64,000 bases of DNA from Xiphias gladius (Eukaryota; Chordata; Actinopteri; Istiophoriformes; Xiphiidae). The stretch is taken from NCBI RefSeq assembly GCF_016859285.1, contig NC_053413.1:16325501-16389500 (forward strand), written 5' to 3'. The position numbers were made by a program, and so were the translations under genes. Shown here one piece after another: positions 49,977 through 61,396 of this stretch. Positions within the stretch are counted from its first letter, which is position 1. Each line of letters begins with the position of its first letter. Below the pieces are notes generated by a model. The model did not search any database. It worked only from the letters and a program-made list of their open reading frames with translations, and was not told the DNA's origin.

Positions 49977-50099
49977 ACCTCAGCACTGTGTGGGCGCTGA
50001 GTTTCACAGAAATGAACGACTGATGGCTGCACATCTCTTGAACCCTCTCAGAGCCTGAGAGGCTCCTCCCTATAACAAATCAAGATGTGATAACATTTA

Positions 50100-50158
50100 A
50101 GAATAGGACACTGACGGCTTCAAAACGGATTTCAGCGGGGGAGCTCAGATGATCAAAG
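50100..50158 (+). other. irf4: Probable irf4 5' leader exon
   Basis: The sequence GATCAAAG|GTAAGC (donor at 50159-50160) is near consensus. The next exon begins at 50700 after TTTTGCAG, two bases before the ATG. This mirrors mammalian IRF4, whose first exon is non-coding. The 5' limit is only estimated from the TATA-like element. The exon contains an ATG at 50149 that would be in frame with IRF4 after splicing. Confidence 0.55.
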
Positions 50159-50701
50159 GTAAGCGATAGCTCCTTTTAAATTGATAAAGTATTTTCAACA
50201 TCATAATTAATGAAAACTTTTAATGTATCTATTAACCCCAGCAGTGTCAGTCAGGAGAAAATACTTGATCTCAATGATTCAAATCAGTATTAAGTTTGAC
50301 AGGTACAATTTTAAGATAACATCACCTTGGGGTAATTAAAGGTTTGTCACTCAACTTATAACTTCTGTTAATCATAGATCTTGTAAGCCTGAGTTTAAAT
50401 CTAATGAAAGTTGAATTAATGTCCCACAAAACGGATAAAATTAAGTTTAACAAATGTGATAAAATGTCTAAATAACATGTAAATTCATTATAGCTATGTG
50501 ACTTAGGTGTTTATTCATGTATGTATCTGAAATGAGTCACATTTCTTTTTGCCCACTTCAACCCCGACCCTTATAGGCTACCCTTCCCTTGAGTATGAAC
50601 ATGACCAAAAGTGTCAAAGGCACTCCTAAAAAAACTAGGTTAATTGCATTACAATTGATTGCTGTACTGTATTTTGTTTTACTTTATTTTATTTTGCAGA
50701 G

Positions 50702-53700
50702 ATGAACCTGGATGAGGACAACAGCCTGTCAGTCAGTTGTGGCAACGGCAAACTGAGACAGTGGCTGATTGATCAGATTGACAGCAGGAGATATCCCGGC
50801 CTGGTTTGGGAAAATGATGAAAAAACAATTTTTCGGATTCCATGGAAACATGCAGGCAAACAAGATTATAACAGAGAGGAGGATGCTGCGCTGTTCAAGG
50901 TCAGACCATCCCACCTGTCTTCTCACACTGCACCTGAACCCTCTGACAACTGCATTTTGAAAACATTACTGTGCATGAATTTCAAAAAGGAGATTAAGTT
51001 ACCTTAAAAAGCATTCACAAAAAATGCGAATGCTTCTTTAATCTTTGTTACAGATGTGCAATAGTATTGTTTGAAAACGCTAATGTTAAAAGGGCTATAA
51101 GGGTCCATGCATTAATCCATTCCTAAAAGCCCTAACTCTTTAAAAGTCTTTTTACATTGGCATGAGATGAAGTTTATATGAATCTGTTCCGTGATTTTTT
51201 TCAGGCATGGGCAATGTTCAAAGGAAAATATAAGGAAGGTGTGGACAAGCCAGATCCCCCCACATGGAAAACTAGACTACGCTGTGCTCTTAATAAAAGC
51301 AATGACTTTGATGAGTTAGTGGAAAGAAGCCAACTGGACATCTCAGAGCCCTACAAAGTCTACAGAATCATTCCAGAGGGAGCCAAAAAAGGTACGTATT
51401 TAAATATTGTCCATGCAAGATGCAGTAAAGCTTTTTGCAAATTACATCCTGCCCCCAATGTATGTAGTGATAGATGCAACAAGGTGTTAGGGACAAAATA
51501 GTTAATAGTTGGACTTTGATAACAAATATTCAAATCTAAACCCATGCCATAGCAATGGTTCATGTACATATACAGCGTACTGCTGCATTTCACAAAGCAA
51601 CTCATATTGTTTATAGACTGCTGGCACATTTTTCACGTACATATGCACCACTGCAGTTGATTCTATTCAGGCAGGAAGCACAAAGGAAGCCAAAGCATGT
51701 ACCAAAAAGGCCGTAGGGCTTTTTTTAGAGGGCTTCGGTTACTAAGTGCAGGGTGCACATAACACAACCAGACGACCTCCAGCCTTGCATAACTAAGTCT
51801 CTGCCATAGTACAACAGTTTTTTGTCACAGCAGAGCAGTTCTTTGCATCTGGGCTAACACTTAAATCTCGAGCAAGATTTAGATTGGCACTTGCCTGAAT
51901 CATCTGTTGCACTCACTTTGCAAATCACCCTGTCAGTTTTGTTAGTAGCAAGACCTCACAAGTGCACAGTGTGAAACCCGCCAAAATCTATCAGGCTAGT
52001 TAGGTCCACAGGATATTGTGCCTCACATATTTTAAGTTTATAGTTAATCTGCACATTAAAACTATAATATAATCTTGTATTATTATTAAAGATGTTAGTT
52101 CCTTGTTTTTGGAGGAAGAATTGTTATTATAAAGCAATCCCTGTCTTCATAGTAAAGCATGGCCAATATTGTGAACAAACTATCTGACAGATTTTGTACA
52201 TTTACAGGGATGAAGATGAGCAGTATGGAGGAGACATCATCACACGTAAATGCCCTTGGCTATATTCCGCCGTATGCGTCTCTGCACAGCCAGGTCAGCA
52301 GATTTTGTGGCTGCTGTGTCCTATGATCTAACACATTAATAGGGGGAGAGAAAAAATGTTTTGGTTTAAGGACATCTTCTCTGTGTGACCATTCCTATGC
52401 TCCCTTCTCAGGTACCCGGCTACATGGTTTCCCAGGAGAGAAGGGACTGGAGGGATTTCTCACCAGCAGAACAACAACCCCTTCCACCTCCACATCACCA
52501 TGGGTCACATGCAGAGCTGCAGTATGGCCAGTGCCACTACCCGTCACCGATCAGCCGGGCTTGGCCTGGGTCACACACTGAAAATGGTAAGAAATGGCCA
52601 AGCAAGCATCATGGACACAACATTCAGAGCCTATTCACACACATAGGAATGACTATAATGTCTGACTCACATTAAATGTGGTCAAATGGGTTCTAGATGC
52701 GTAACATTTTGATTGTTTTAATGTGTAAAAAATTTGCAATTTTTTTCAGTTTTCATAAATATCCAAATAATAGCATCAGTTTCCAACCACAGAAACCTAG
52801 CTGTGACATCCTGTCAGTCCTTTTATCAAATGAGAAGTCATGTCAAAGTTGTCACCTTACTGATAGAAAATATAAAGAGCACTTACTATAATCACGCTAA
52901 TTTGTGTCGTTGAGTAATGCTTTGATCTAGGCTTTTACAGGTTGTAAGGCAGTATCAGTAATCATGTCATTAGGTACATCAGTAGGTCATTTAAAATGTC
53001 ACCAGTTATCACAATCCTTCACTTGTAGTTTACAGCCAATCCACGTTTGATCTTTAAGGTGAAAAAAAAAAACCCCGCAGACAAGTTCAAAGACTGTTTT
53101 GTCACTAACTTTTTTATGCCTAAAAAGGAACAAGAATATTGTTGACACATTATGAGGTGCATTAAATAAAATTAAATGGAAACATTTCAAATAAGTAAGT
53201 ATCAATATTGTAATATTAGGTTTGTCAATCATTACAGCAGTATCAAGGTTGAAATTACTCTAGAAAGTATGAATGAGTTGATTACACTTAGAATTTTAAA
53301 TGTGAAATTACATGCCATTATTTAAAAAAAAAAAAACATGAGGCAGCAGTTGCCCATTATTCCTTCCTTGTAGATTAAAATATAGTCACCTGAACTTGTG
53401 AACTCATGTAAAAAGAAATCGAGATAAGTGATTATTCAAACAACACAACACAGTATACTGTACTTGTGCTATATAAGATTTACTGTAGCCAAATTGCTGC
53501 TATGTCAGAGACAGCGCAGTAAAAAGTCCCGCAGACTTTTGATGGCTACCAGCTTCCAGTTGAGAATCTACGCAGCTTTGTTGATGGTTGGCGGGATTGC
53601 TACCTGTGATCAAGAATCCGAGGCAAAGTCTGGGAAACAAAACAGTTAAATTAACTTGAACTCATATTGAAAAGACAATATTGTACAGTTCCCATGAATG

Positions 53701-56700
53701 TAAATGCTTATACACGTGGGTACAGGCTGGAGAAGAGACGGCAGGAGTGAAATAGCTGGGAAGTTGTTGATCCAGCAGCTATGCACCAGTGATCAGTGGG
53801 TCTGTGCAGAAACAACTAGGGCCGACTTTTTGTGTGTGGACGGCCAAGTTGTTTTGAGCTATTGTTGCATGTGACCGGAAGATGTGTGAAACGTGTGACT
53901 TCTGTGCCTGCACTATATACAGCAAGGCTCCAACAAATTTACAGTCTCTTATGGGATTTTTCACACGTTCTCCGGACTTGCTTTTGTTTCAGATTAGACT
54001 ACAATAATAATACAAGACTTCCTCAAACCTGTGAAGAAGTGGCCTAACGCCCTTTCACATGTCAATGCTTTCAAATTCACTCTAATCATGACCAGTATTC
54101 ATTTAATTTATTCTGCGCAGGTTTTCAGCTCTCCTTCCACACCTACTTTTCAGAGTCGCAACCACCTGTGTATACAATGGACCACAACAATGCAATAACA
54201 GGTAAAGAATCATCTCGGGCACACTAAAAATAGATGTTTACTCACATGTTTGTTTTTAAATTTTTGCAAATTTGAATTTATTTTGAATTTACAGAAAATA
54301 AACTACAAAAGCACCGTCCATCACTTACTACTTAATGTACTTCCCCATTCTGAACTCAGAGCAGCAAGTCATGACAGTAAATAGTCAGGGTTGGTTTTTT
54401 TTGTCTAAATAAAAGAATAAAGATATTTTTAAAAAAGATGTAAAAAAGGTTTTTAAAAAGATGTTTGGAATGATAAAAGAGAACTGAGTAACAGTCTACA
54501 TGGCAAGATTACTGAGAATTCAGTTTTATTTCAGCTTGGTATTTCAGGGTCTGCATCTGATCAAGCTGTTAGGCTTAAATAATGATGCTGATTTGGTTTC
54601 CTACAAAGATATTTCTGCCTAATGTTCATCCCTTTTTTCCAGATTTCAGCCTGCATGTGTCCCTATACTACAGAGAGTCTTTGGTAAAGGAAGTTACCAC
54701 CAGCAGCCCAGAAGGTTGCCGGATCACCTCTTCCTCCTCCTCCTCCTCTCCATCCTCTTCTTCCCCCTCTTCCCCATGCCCAGAGGACAAGTTTCACAGT
54801 GGGGCAGAAATCATCCTTTTTCCATTCCCATACCCTGAGTCTCAGAGGCAGGGTGCTGAGATGCTTCCTAACGTACTGGAAAGGGGGGTGCTTCTCTGGA
54901 TGATGCCTGATGGGTTGTACGCTAAGCGCCTGTGCCAGGGACGAGTATACTGGGAGGGACCTCTGGCTCCATATATGGATAAACCCAACAAGCTGGAGAA
55001 GGAGCAGCCATGCAAACTGTTTGACACCCAGCAATTCCTTATTGGTAAGCACTCACATGGTGCTGCAGTGTTCTGTTCACACCTACAGGTTACGACAGAA
55101 TGACAGAAACACCTGCGCAAAGCTGCCTGATGTAGTCCAACACAATATTTTTGCAATAAAAACAACTTTTGTGGAGTTTATACTTAAAATGTTTTGTTCA
55201 GACTGTGTCACAGACAGAGGTGGAGGAAGTATTCAGACACGTAACTTAAGTCAAGTCAGTTTTTATTTTTACAGCCCAAAATCACAAATCACAAATTTGC
55301 ATCTAAGGGCTTTTATTTTAAAAAAGGTACAAAAGTATTATCAAAAATATATTTAAAATTAGTATGTTATGGTGGTAATACATTACTTTGACCCCCTCTT
55401 TAGCATTTATAAGCAGTATGTACACATTTAAATGGTTTATAACACACTACAATGTACTTATAAGCAGATATAAGGATATGTAGATTTTTTTGTTAATATA
55501 CAGTATTTTTCAGCAATTACAACTTTTCCTTTGAAGAAATATTTAATATGATTAAATATGTGTTTTACTATATTGATATTCATAAGCCTCCACTTATGGG
55601 TGCCGACAGGAGGAGTTGAAAAATGCATTAATAGACACTTATATCTGCTAACAACTACATTATAGTGTGTTATAAACCATTTATCAAATGTTTATATACT
55701 TATACTTAGAAAAGCTAAATGGGAGGTTAAAGTAAAGTGTTACTCTGTACTGTATGCAGTGTTACTGTATGCAGCTGATTGGGTGGAGCCAGTTTGAACC
55801 ACTGTATATACAGTTTGGTAGTTTGATCCATAGTGATGCATCATATTTTACAAGATGATCATATGTTTTGTAATTAAAATCTGAATCTGTAAAGTAACAA
55901 GTAAGTAAAGCTGTCTGATGAAATGTAGTGGAGTAATTAAGCACAGTATTTCTCCCAAAAATGTTGTAATCTAGAAGTATAAAGTACAAGCGCTTGGAAA
56001 TTGTACTGAGGTACAGAAGTTAAGTAAATGTACTTACTTAGAGGTTCAGTTTTATGGTAACTTGTTAGCTTATTGATTGAGGCGTTATTATTGTATTGAA
56101 TTATATTGGAAGCATTCACAGTATCTTGTTCAACGATGTTTGTACAGGAGGTTGGAGTCTAACATTATGACAAAGATTTTATAGATGATAATCAATGTTC
56201 TTAATAATTTTAAGAACATTAAGAATGCTTTTCAGAATTTTCCAATGAGGTTGTAATTCAAATTACGACTATTGCTTACTGCACGGTCTTTCATGCTGGG
56301 TGTTTAGTCCATTTAAGTGAATGGATCTCCATGCCCATGTATTTTTTATCCTATGGTGTAGATGCTCTTTGTTTACAGTAATGGTATTGTCTTTACTGTG
56401 TATCAAATTATAGACTTATCAAATTCTGTGAGTGAGTAAACTAACCAGAATGCACTAGTAACAATAGTGCTTCAGTATGGTAAGTAAGGTCATGTTGAAA
56501 ATGGCTGTGATGATGTTAATGTCAATGATAAAGGTGAGGCCACAGGTGCTTTAGCTGGTAAGTCCCTTGAAGTGTTGAGGTAGCACCAAGAAGCTGACCA
56601 CATTCTCAGCAGGGGCCCAAAGTATGTGGAGTCCCCACCCACCTCCTCTTTGCCACCAGACAATATGACAAGATGGTATTTTCTGTGCCACTTCGTACTA

Positions 56701-57166
56701 AAATTTCCATCATCCTCATCAGTCATTTCCAGAAAAGCTTTTATCATTAAGGGAAATGTCGTTTGAGTTATTAGGAGTTTTTAATGTTTATTTAATGTAT
56801 ATTTTAAATGTGACAAGCTGGAGTGTATGATAAGTAGCATATAGGGGGTTTTTCTCATTGCATCCCTTCTCTTTTCTTGGTCTTCTTCTCTCAGAGCTTC
56901 AAGATTTTGCCCATAATGGCCGACATGTACCAAGACACCAGGTGGTACTATGTTTTGGAGATGAGTATCCCGACCCACAGCGGCCAAGGAAGATGATCAC
57001 AGCACAGGTACCCATACACTAGGAAACATTACCCAGTACCTGGAACCAATTTTTTTAAGAGCATATGAGCTATTACATTCTCAGGTGGTGAAAACATTGT
57101 GTGTGTGTATATATATGTGTATATATATATATATATTTATATATACAGATATATATATGTATATAT

Positions 57167-57238
<72 letters not shown>

Positions 57239-57309
57239 GTATATACATATGTATTTATATATATATACATATGTATTTATATATATATATATATATATAC
57301 ATATGTATT

Positions 57310-57346
<37 letters not shown>

Positions 57347-58374
57347 ATAATATAGTTTTTGACATCTTTTTAACAATATAAAAACACATTATGTTATAGA
57401 AATGTGTAATTTCTGTGAAAACACCTTTTTAAATTTACAAGAGCTCAAATATAGCTAGACTACAGTAGCTGCAGCAAAAGCAAGAGCAGTATATCATGCT
57501 AGCTGGTGGGATAGTCACGGCTAGCCTTAGATTAAACCAAAGCTATATTTACTCATTGATTTTTCCCTAGCTTTTATCCGTAAGTGGAAAATATTTATAT
57601 GTTATGAACACACATGTAGGTCGTTCAGTTAGTTATTCTCTGACTGTATGAGCTAAATTCAGTTCTTAAAGAGAAAACAGTTTAACTCTTGCTAAAGCTA
57701 ATGTAACCAGCTGATCTCAGTGACCCTCAGTGACTAGTTGAATTGTGACTAGTTAATGTGATTTAATATGTTTAAGCTACAATTAAATGTATTAATGTAT
57801 GTATGAATATGTAAATGAATTTATTGTATTTAATTCAACTTAGTCTTAGTAGTCGGACAGACAGAGACCTAGCAAAACAGAGATACACTGAAATCATATT
57901 TACAGTAAATAATCAAAATAAAGTTTATTTTCCTAAACAAACTATTTAAAATGGAGAAGAAATCTGAAAGAAGTGCAGTATCTGCATACCGTATGTTCGT
58001 AATGATTTATTTGGAAAAAAAAGAAACAACCTGAAAAGACATAAAATGAAGGCAGTACGATCTTTGTTGCGCAGTTTGCTAGCCACCCTGAAAACTTTAA
58101 ACACCTTTTGTTTTCAAGATCACTGCTTATTTAGGTATTGCTCTTTGCCTTTGTCGGGCACAATAGGGTAATGTGATTCAGCAGACATAGACATATTTCA
58201 TACATAAACATTATTTCATTTTAGGTGGAGCCAGTGTTTGCCAGAAAACTGGTGTACTATTACCAGCAGAACAACGGCCACTACCTGCGGGGCTATGATC
58301 ACATCCAGGAACAGAGCCCGTCTCCAACAATCGACTATCCTTCCCAGAGACCTCTTCAGCATATTCAGCAGTGA
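50702..58374 (+). CDS. irf4: Interferon regulatory factor 4
   Basis: IRF4 is a nuclear transcription factor of lymphoid, myeloid and pigment cells that binds ISRE and, with PU.1 or BATF, composite sites. Eight coding exons (50702-50899, 51205-51391, 52208-52293, 52412-52586, 54121-54201, 54643-55044, 56895-57007, 58225-58374) give 463 aa (human 451). The DNA-binding domain (about 16-128) has the five spaced tryptophans W21, W36, W48, W68 and W87 and the recognition helix [16 protein letters not shown]. The linker is Pro/His-rich. The IRF association domain (about 243-420) includes [18 protein letters not shown] and [21 protein letters not shown] Ser tract (272-286) replaces a short loop of the human protein. 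MNLD at the start matches the human MNLE; an in-frame upstream ATG exists in the leader exon. IRF8 is the nearest alternative, but the N-terminus and IAD favour IRF4. The a or b paralogue cannot be told. Confidence 0.96.
55251..55325 (+). repeat. Short interspersed repeat fragment
   Basis: TCAAGTCAGTTTTTATTTTT followed by ACAGCCCAAAATCACAAATC and ACAAATTTGCATCTAAGGGC resembles the fish repeat whose consensus has tatttatatagcccaatatcacaaatcacaaatttgcctc. Recognition is from memory. It is inserted in the larger element. Confidence 0.5.
55381..55745. mobile_element. Fold-back (long inverted repeat) MITE inside the outer element
   Basis: The left arm (55381-55478) and right arm (about 55633-55745) are inverted copies. 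For example AATGGTTTATAACACACTAC (55431-55450) pairs with GTAGTGTGTTATAAACCATT apart from one base at about 55663-55682. The CTTTAGC near 55408 and GCTAAA near 55714 pair in the outer part of the arms. The central spacer is about 155 bases. There is no ORF. Confidence 0.75.
57106..57348. repeat. (AT)n/(GT)n microsatellite in irf4 intron 7
   Basis: About 240 bases of almost pure TA dinucleotide, bounded by GTGTGT on both sides, with three copies of the motif TATACATATGTATTTATA. It generates Tyr/Ile-rich open frames in all frames, which are not genes. Confidence 0.97.
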
Positions 58375-58980
58375 CATGCATGCACGCACGCACGTGCACA
58401 CACACACACACACGCACACAAGCGCACACACGCACGCAAGCACGCACAACATGCTGGAGGGCATGAAGTTGAAGGTAAACCGCTGACCGTGTATCATGCC
58501 TTGTGACTGCAGTGCTGTGTACCTTAAATGGCAGAAAGTGGCATGCTACTGAGGGGTAGAGATGGGGAAGACCCTGTCGTTTTCACCTGCACACCTATGC
58601 ATCGTAGTCTTTGTGTCTGTGACTACGGGGTAATGTCTTTTTTTTCACTAAAAGTATTATTGTGACAGAATGAAGGATGCGGTTTGAGGGTGGGGGGGGT
58701 TGAGGGGAGCGGAGGGCGACTGAGACAGGAAGTACTAGCACAGGTGCACAGGAAGAGTGGCCCCTAAGACGAACACTGATACGTCAAAGTAATATAAACA
58801 GAGTATGAATGAATGCTTAATGCATTTTCACAGGTGACAGCTCACAAATTCATTGTTGCACTCACATACTGAAGCTTCACTCAAGAAAATCGAAGACTCT
58901 GCCCGTTAAACTCAGTTGACAGAACTCCCTCAATGGTTTCGAAACTTTTATCATCTACAGTACTTGATGTGCCAAATAAA
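58375..58980 (+). terminator. irf4: irf4 3' UTR and polyadenylation signal
   Basis: The stop codon is followed at once by a CA/CGCA repeat (58377-58450) and ends at AATAAA (58975-58980). A later signal-like AATAATAAA near 59487 could be a distal end. Confidence 0.6.
58377..58450. repeat. (CGCA)n/(CA)n repeat just after the irf4 stop
   Basis: A compound repeat of GCACGCACGCACG and CACACACA units that begins three bases past the irf4 stop codon. Confidence 0.9.
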
Positions 58981-59599
58981 AACGTTTGCATCAATGAGTA
59001 AGTGAACAGTCAACAATGTCAGTACTAAGGCCATTGAAGACCTCAGAAATCAAGGGTCTGTTGGTGTAGTAAAGGAAGCTGTTATCACAAATTGTTTTCC
59101 ATCTTGGCTACTATATGTATTGCAGGACATGTTTACAATAATCTATTTCTGCTAAATCTGATTGGCTTTTAAAAGTATATATGATTCCTTTAAATTATGT
59201 AATCAAAATAATGAAAGAATTAGAAAAAGCAGTTTGTAGCTCATAATCAAGAAAAATTAACAACTTTGATTGCGTTGGATAAAGACTAAAGCCCATATGT
59301 CCACTTTATATACATGGCAATTTGCTGTATTGTATAATATTTTAAAGCTGACAGTTATTTACAGTTTTAGAATTTTGAAGTAATTTAAATCCATTCAGGG
59401 TTTGTTTACATAGTTGTCTAATGGTTGTTAGCATGAGAAATTAAACCTGTGAATTAAACTATGAGTGTAGACAGCTATGGAATCAATAATAAAAAAATAT
59501 ATTTTGGGTTTGTAGAGAACTCATGCAGACAGTTGCTTTCGCTCTGAAAGACACACAAATGCAGAAAAGGCAAAGAACAGGATTGCCTACAATAGTGGC

Positions 59600-59690
59600 T
59601 ACCCCACCCTGGGGCTCCGGACCACTACAGGGTTAGAAGGTAATTTAAGGTGTCACCAGATGATAATAGAGATAGTAAATCTTTTTTTTT
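59600..59690. repeat. Remnant of a common fish repeat
   Basis: CCACCCTGGGGCTCCGGACC followed by AGGTGTCACCAGATGATAAT resembles the fish repeat starting ggttcccaacctggggtccgg. It is recognised from memory only; the boundaries are approximate. Confidence 0.4.
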
Positions 59691-61325
59691 TTTAAATTTA
59701 ACTCCCTCAGGCATCTAAGAACCCATTTTTAATTGAACTACACAATTTAAAGACATTTAATATGTGAAGTGGGTTTTCAAGTAAACACGGCTATTAAGTG
59801 CTCACAAGCAAGAAAGGTTGGGCACCAGTGGCTAACAACACATTATCAGAGAGCAGCTTGGTGCTCGAGGCCTTTTTCACCAAAAAGACAGGCCATGATG
59901 GGTGGTCTTGACCTGACTGGACTGTGGGAAGTTGACTGGAAAAATCAGACTCATCCCGTAACTTGCAAGGAAACCGTACCTGTTCCTCTTGACCTGAAAC
60001 TAGCGGCCTCACAAATGGGAAGAAAAACTACCTTTATGGTCTGTGTGCAGGTTCAGCCAGGAAGGAGCTCTCTGGTTCCCATGCCTGGGACACTGTAGAG
60101 GTTCGCTGGATGTTACGTCCAATAAAATCTATGCTAAGAGCTCAGCTAAATGTCCGTTACCTGCTTAGGAATCTGTATATAGCATAAGACACAAAATGCA
60201 TTAGTGTCATTAGTCATTAGTGGAATTTGTCATTATGTTGATGTCCTAAAGGCTGATGCAGCAGTAGGAGGGATAGAAGTTGTGTTGCGTTTTTCTTCTG
60301 TGGTCCAGAGTTTCGATCTCTGCATTTACTTCCTTCACACTTAAACCACATCACTTTCACAATGGCTTCAAAAGTCTGACCGAAATCACAGGCGGGAATG
60401 TTTTTCTTTTGTGTGTGTCTATGTGAACCATAAATCCTTTTCCCCCTCAAACATCCAGTCACTACCCCGGTCTGCTGGGTGAAATTTTTAGTTTCGCATT
60501 ACTTTGCAGTCAAACATCTGACTCATTCAAATCAAATCCAAATAGTGAAAATGTTACCATGTCAATGTACAGTGTGCTGCTGTGGTAAACACTGTGTATA
60601 TGCATGTGTGTGTGTGTGTGTGTATGGAAGGGCCATCTGTGTGCATGTGGGTAGGTGGGTACATGTGTATGTCACACAGTTGCGGTATTACTGTTATCAG
60701 GAACTGACATTTATGGACTCAGGATAAAACATGTGACTCACCCACCTACAACATCAGTGACTCAAACAAAGACACACACACACACACATTTCACATTACA
60801 GTTACAGTAAAACATTTGGAGCAAGCTACAGAGAAAATCAAGTCAGTTTGCATACTGAAAAAAACATTGTTCTAACATTTGTGTACATTCTTGTTCTTGT
60901 TAAGTTTTTCAAGAACCATAGCAATAATCAGAGATTAATATGGAGATTGATTAATATAAAACTGCCACATGAATGGATGCTTTATTTTGAAATAAATGTA
61001 TCAGTCTTCTGCTACAGATGTCTATTGTGCTGTTTCCTCTATGAGCTCCCCTGATTTGCAGACAAGGGGAGGAACAATGGGAGAGTCATATTTGGTTAGA
61101 AAAAGAAAGAAAAAGAAAAAAAAAGAAAAGAAAAACACTTTCACACATTTGCCATGGTGTTTCCCCCTCTGCAGGAAGCCACATCATTTGTAGTTGGGCT
61201 TCAGTTTTTCCGCCTATATGAGCCGTTACTCCAAGCGGCATTGTCTGAGCCCTTCACTCGAAGCTTTGGAGCGGACTGTTTAGTCAACTAGTCCACCAAA
61301 TATCGCCAAAATAGCTTTTAGAGAG

Positions 61326-61396
61326 AAATGAAACCACCAACAGGATATCAACGGCATCACTTTCTCCAAAAGAAAGTGATTCTGTTGGTTTCATCT
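61326..61396. repeat. Imperfect inverted repeat / hairpin
   Basis: ATCACTTTCT (61356-61365) and AGAAAGTGAT (61371-61380) form a perfect 10-bp stem around a 5-base loop. Outer arms GAAACCACCAACAGGA and TCTGTTGGTTTC also pair, after a one-sided bulge of about 10 bases. It may be a small MITE remnant. Confidence 0.6.

Larger units (their letters stand above)
55215..56041. mobile_element. Outer repeat element in irf4 intron 6
   Basis: The left edge reads CAGAGGTGGAGGAAGTATTC, and the right part (about 55875-56041) contains AATGTAGTGGAGTAATTAAG and ends GTAAATGTACTTACTTAG. From memory these are the two ends of a widespread teleost non-autonomous DNA element (hAT-like). It has no coding capacity and is interrupted by two other repeats. 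It lies wholly within the 1.85 kb intron between exons 54643-55044 and 56895-57007. Confidence 0.6.

Noticed and set aside
57073-57381. Five overlapping Tyr/Ile-rich frames
   Set aside because: Translated TA repeat inside irf4 intron 7.
50702-58374. IRF8 instead of IRF4
   Set aside because: The MNLD N-terminus, the linker layout and the dusp22 neighbour match IRF4; IRF8 is not linked to dusp22 in vertebrates I know.
59769-60098. 109-codon plus-strand open frame downstream of irf4
   Set aside because: No domain recognised, no exon partners, and it lies next to a repeat remnant.
61326-61396. microRNA precursor
   Set aside because: The pairing is asymmetric with a large one-sided bulge and a very short loop, unlike a typical pre-miRNA.
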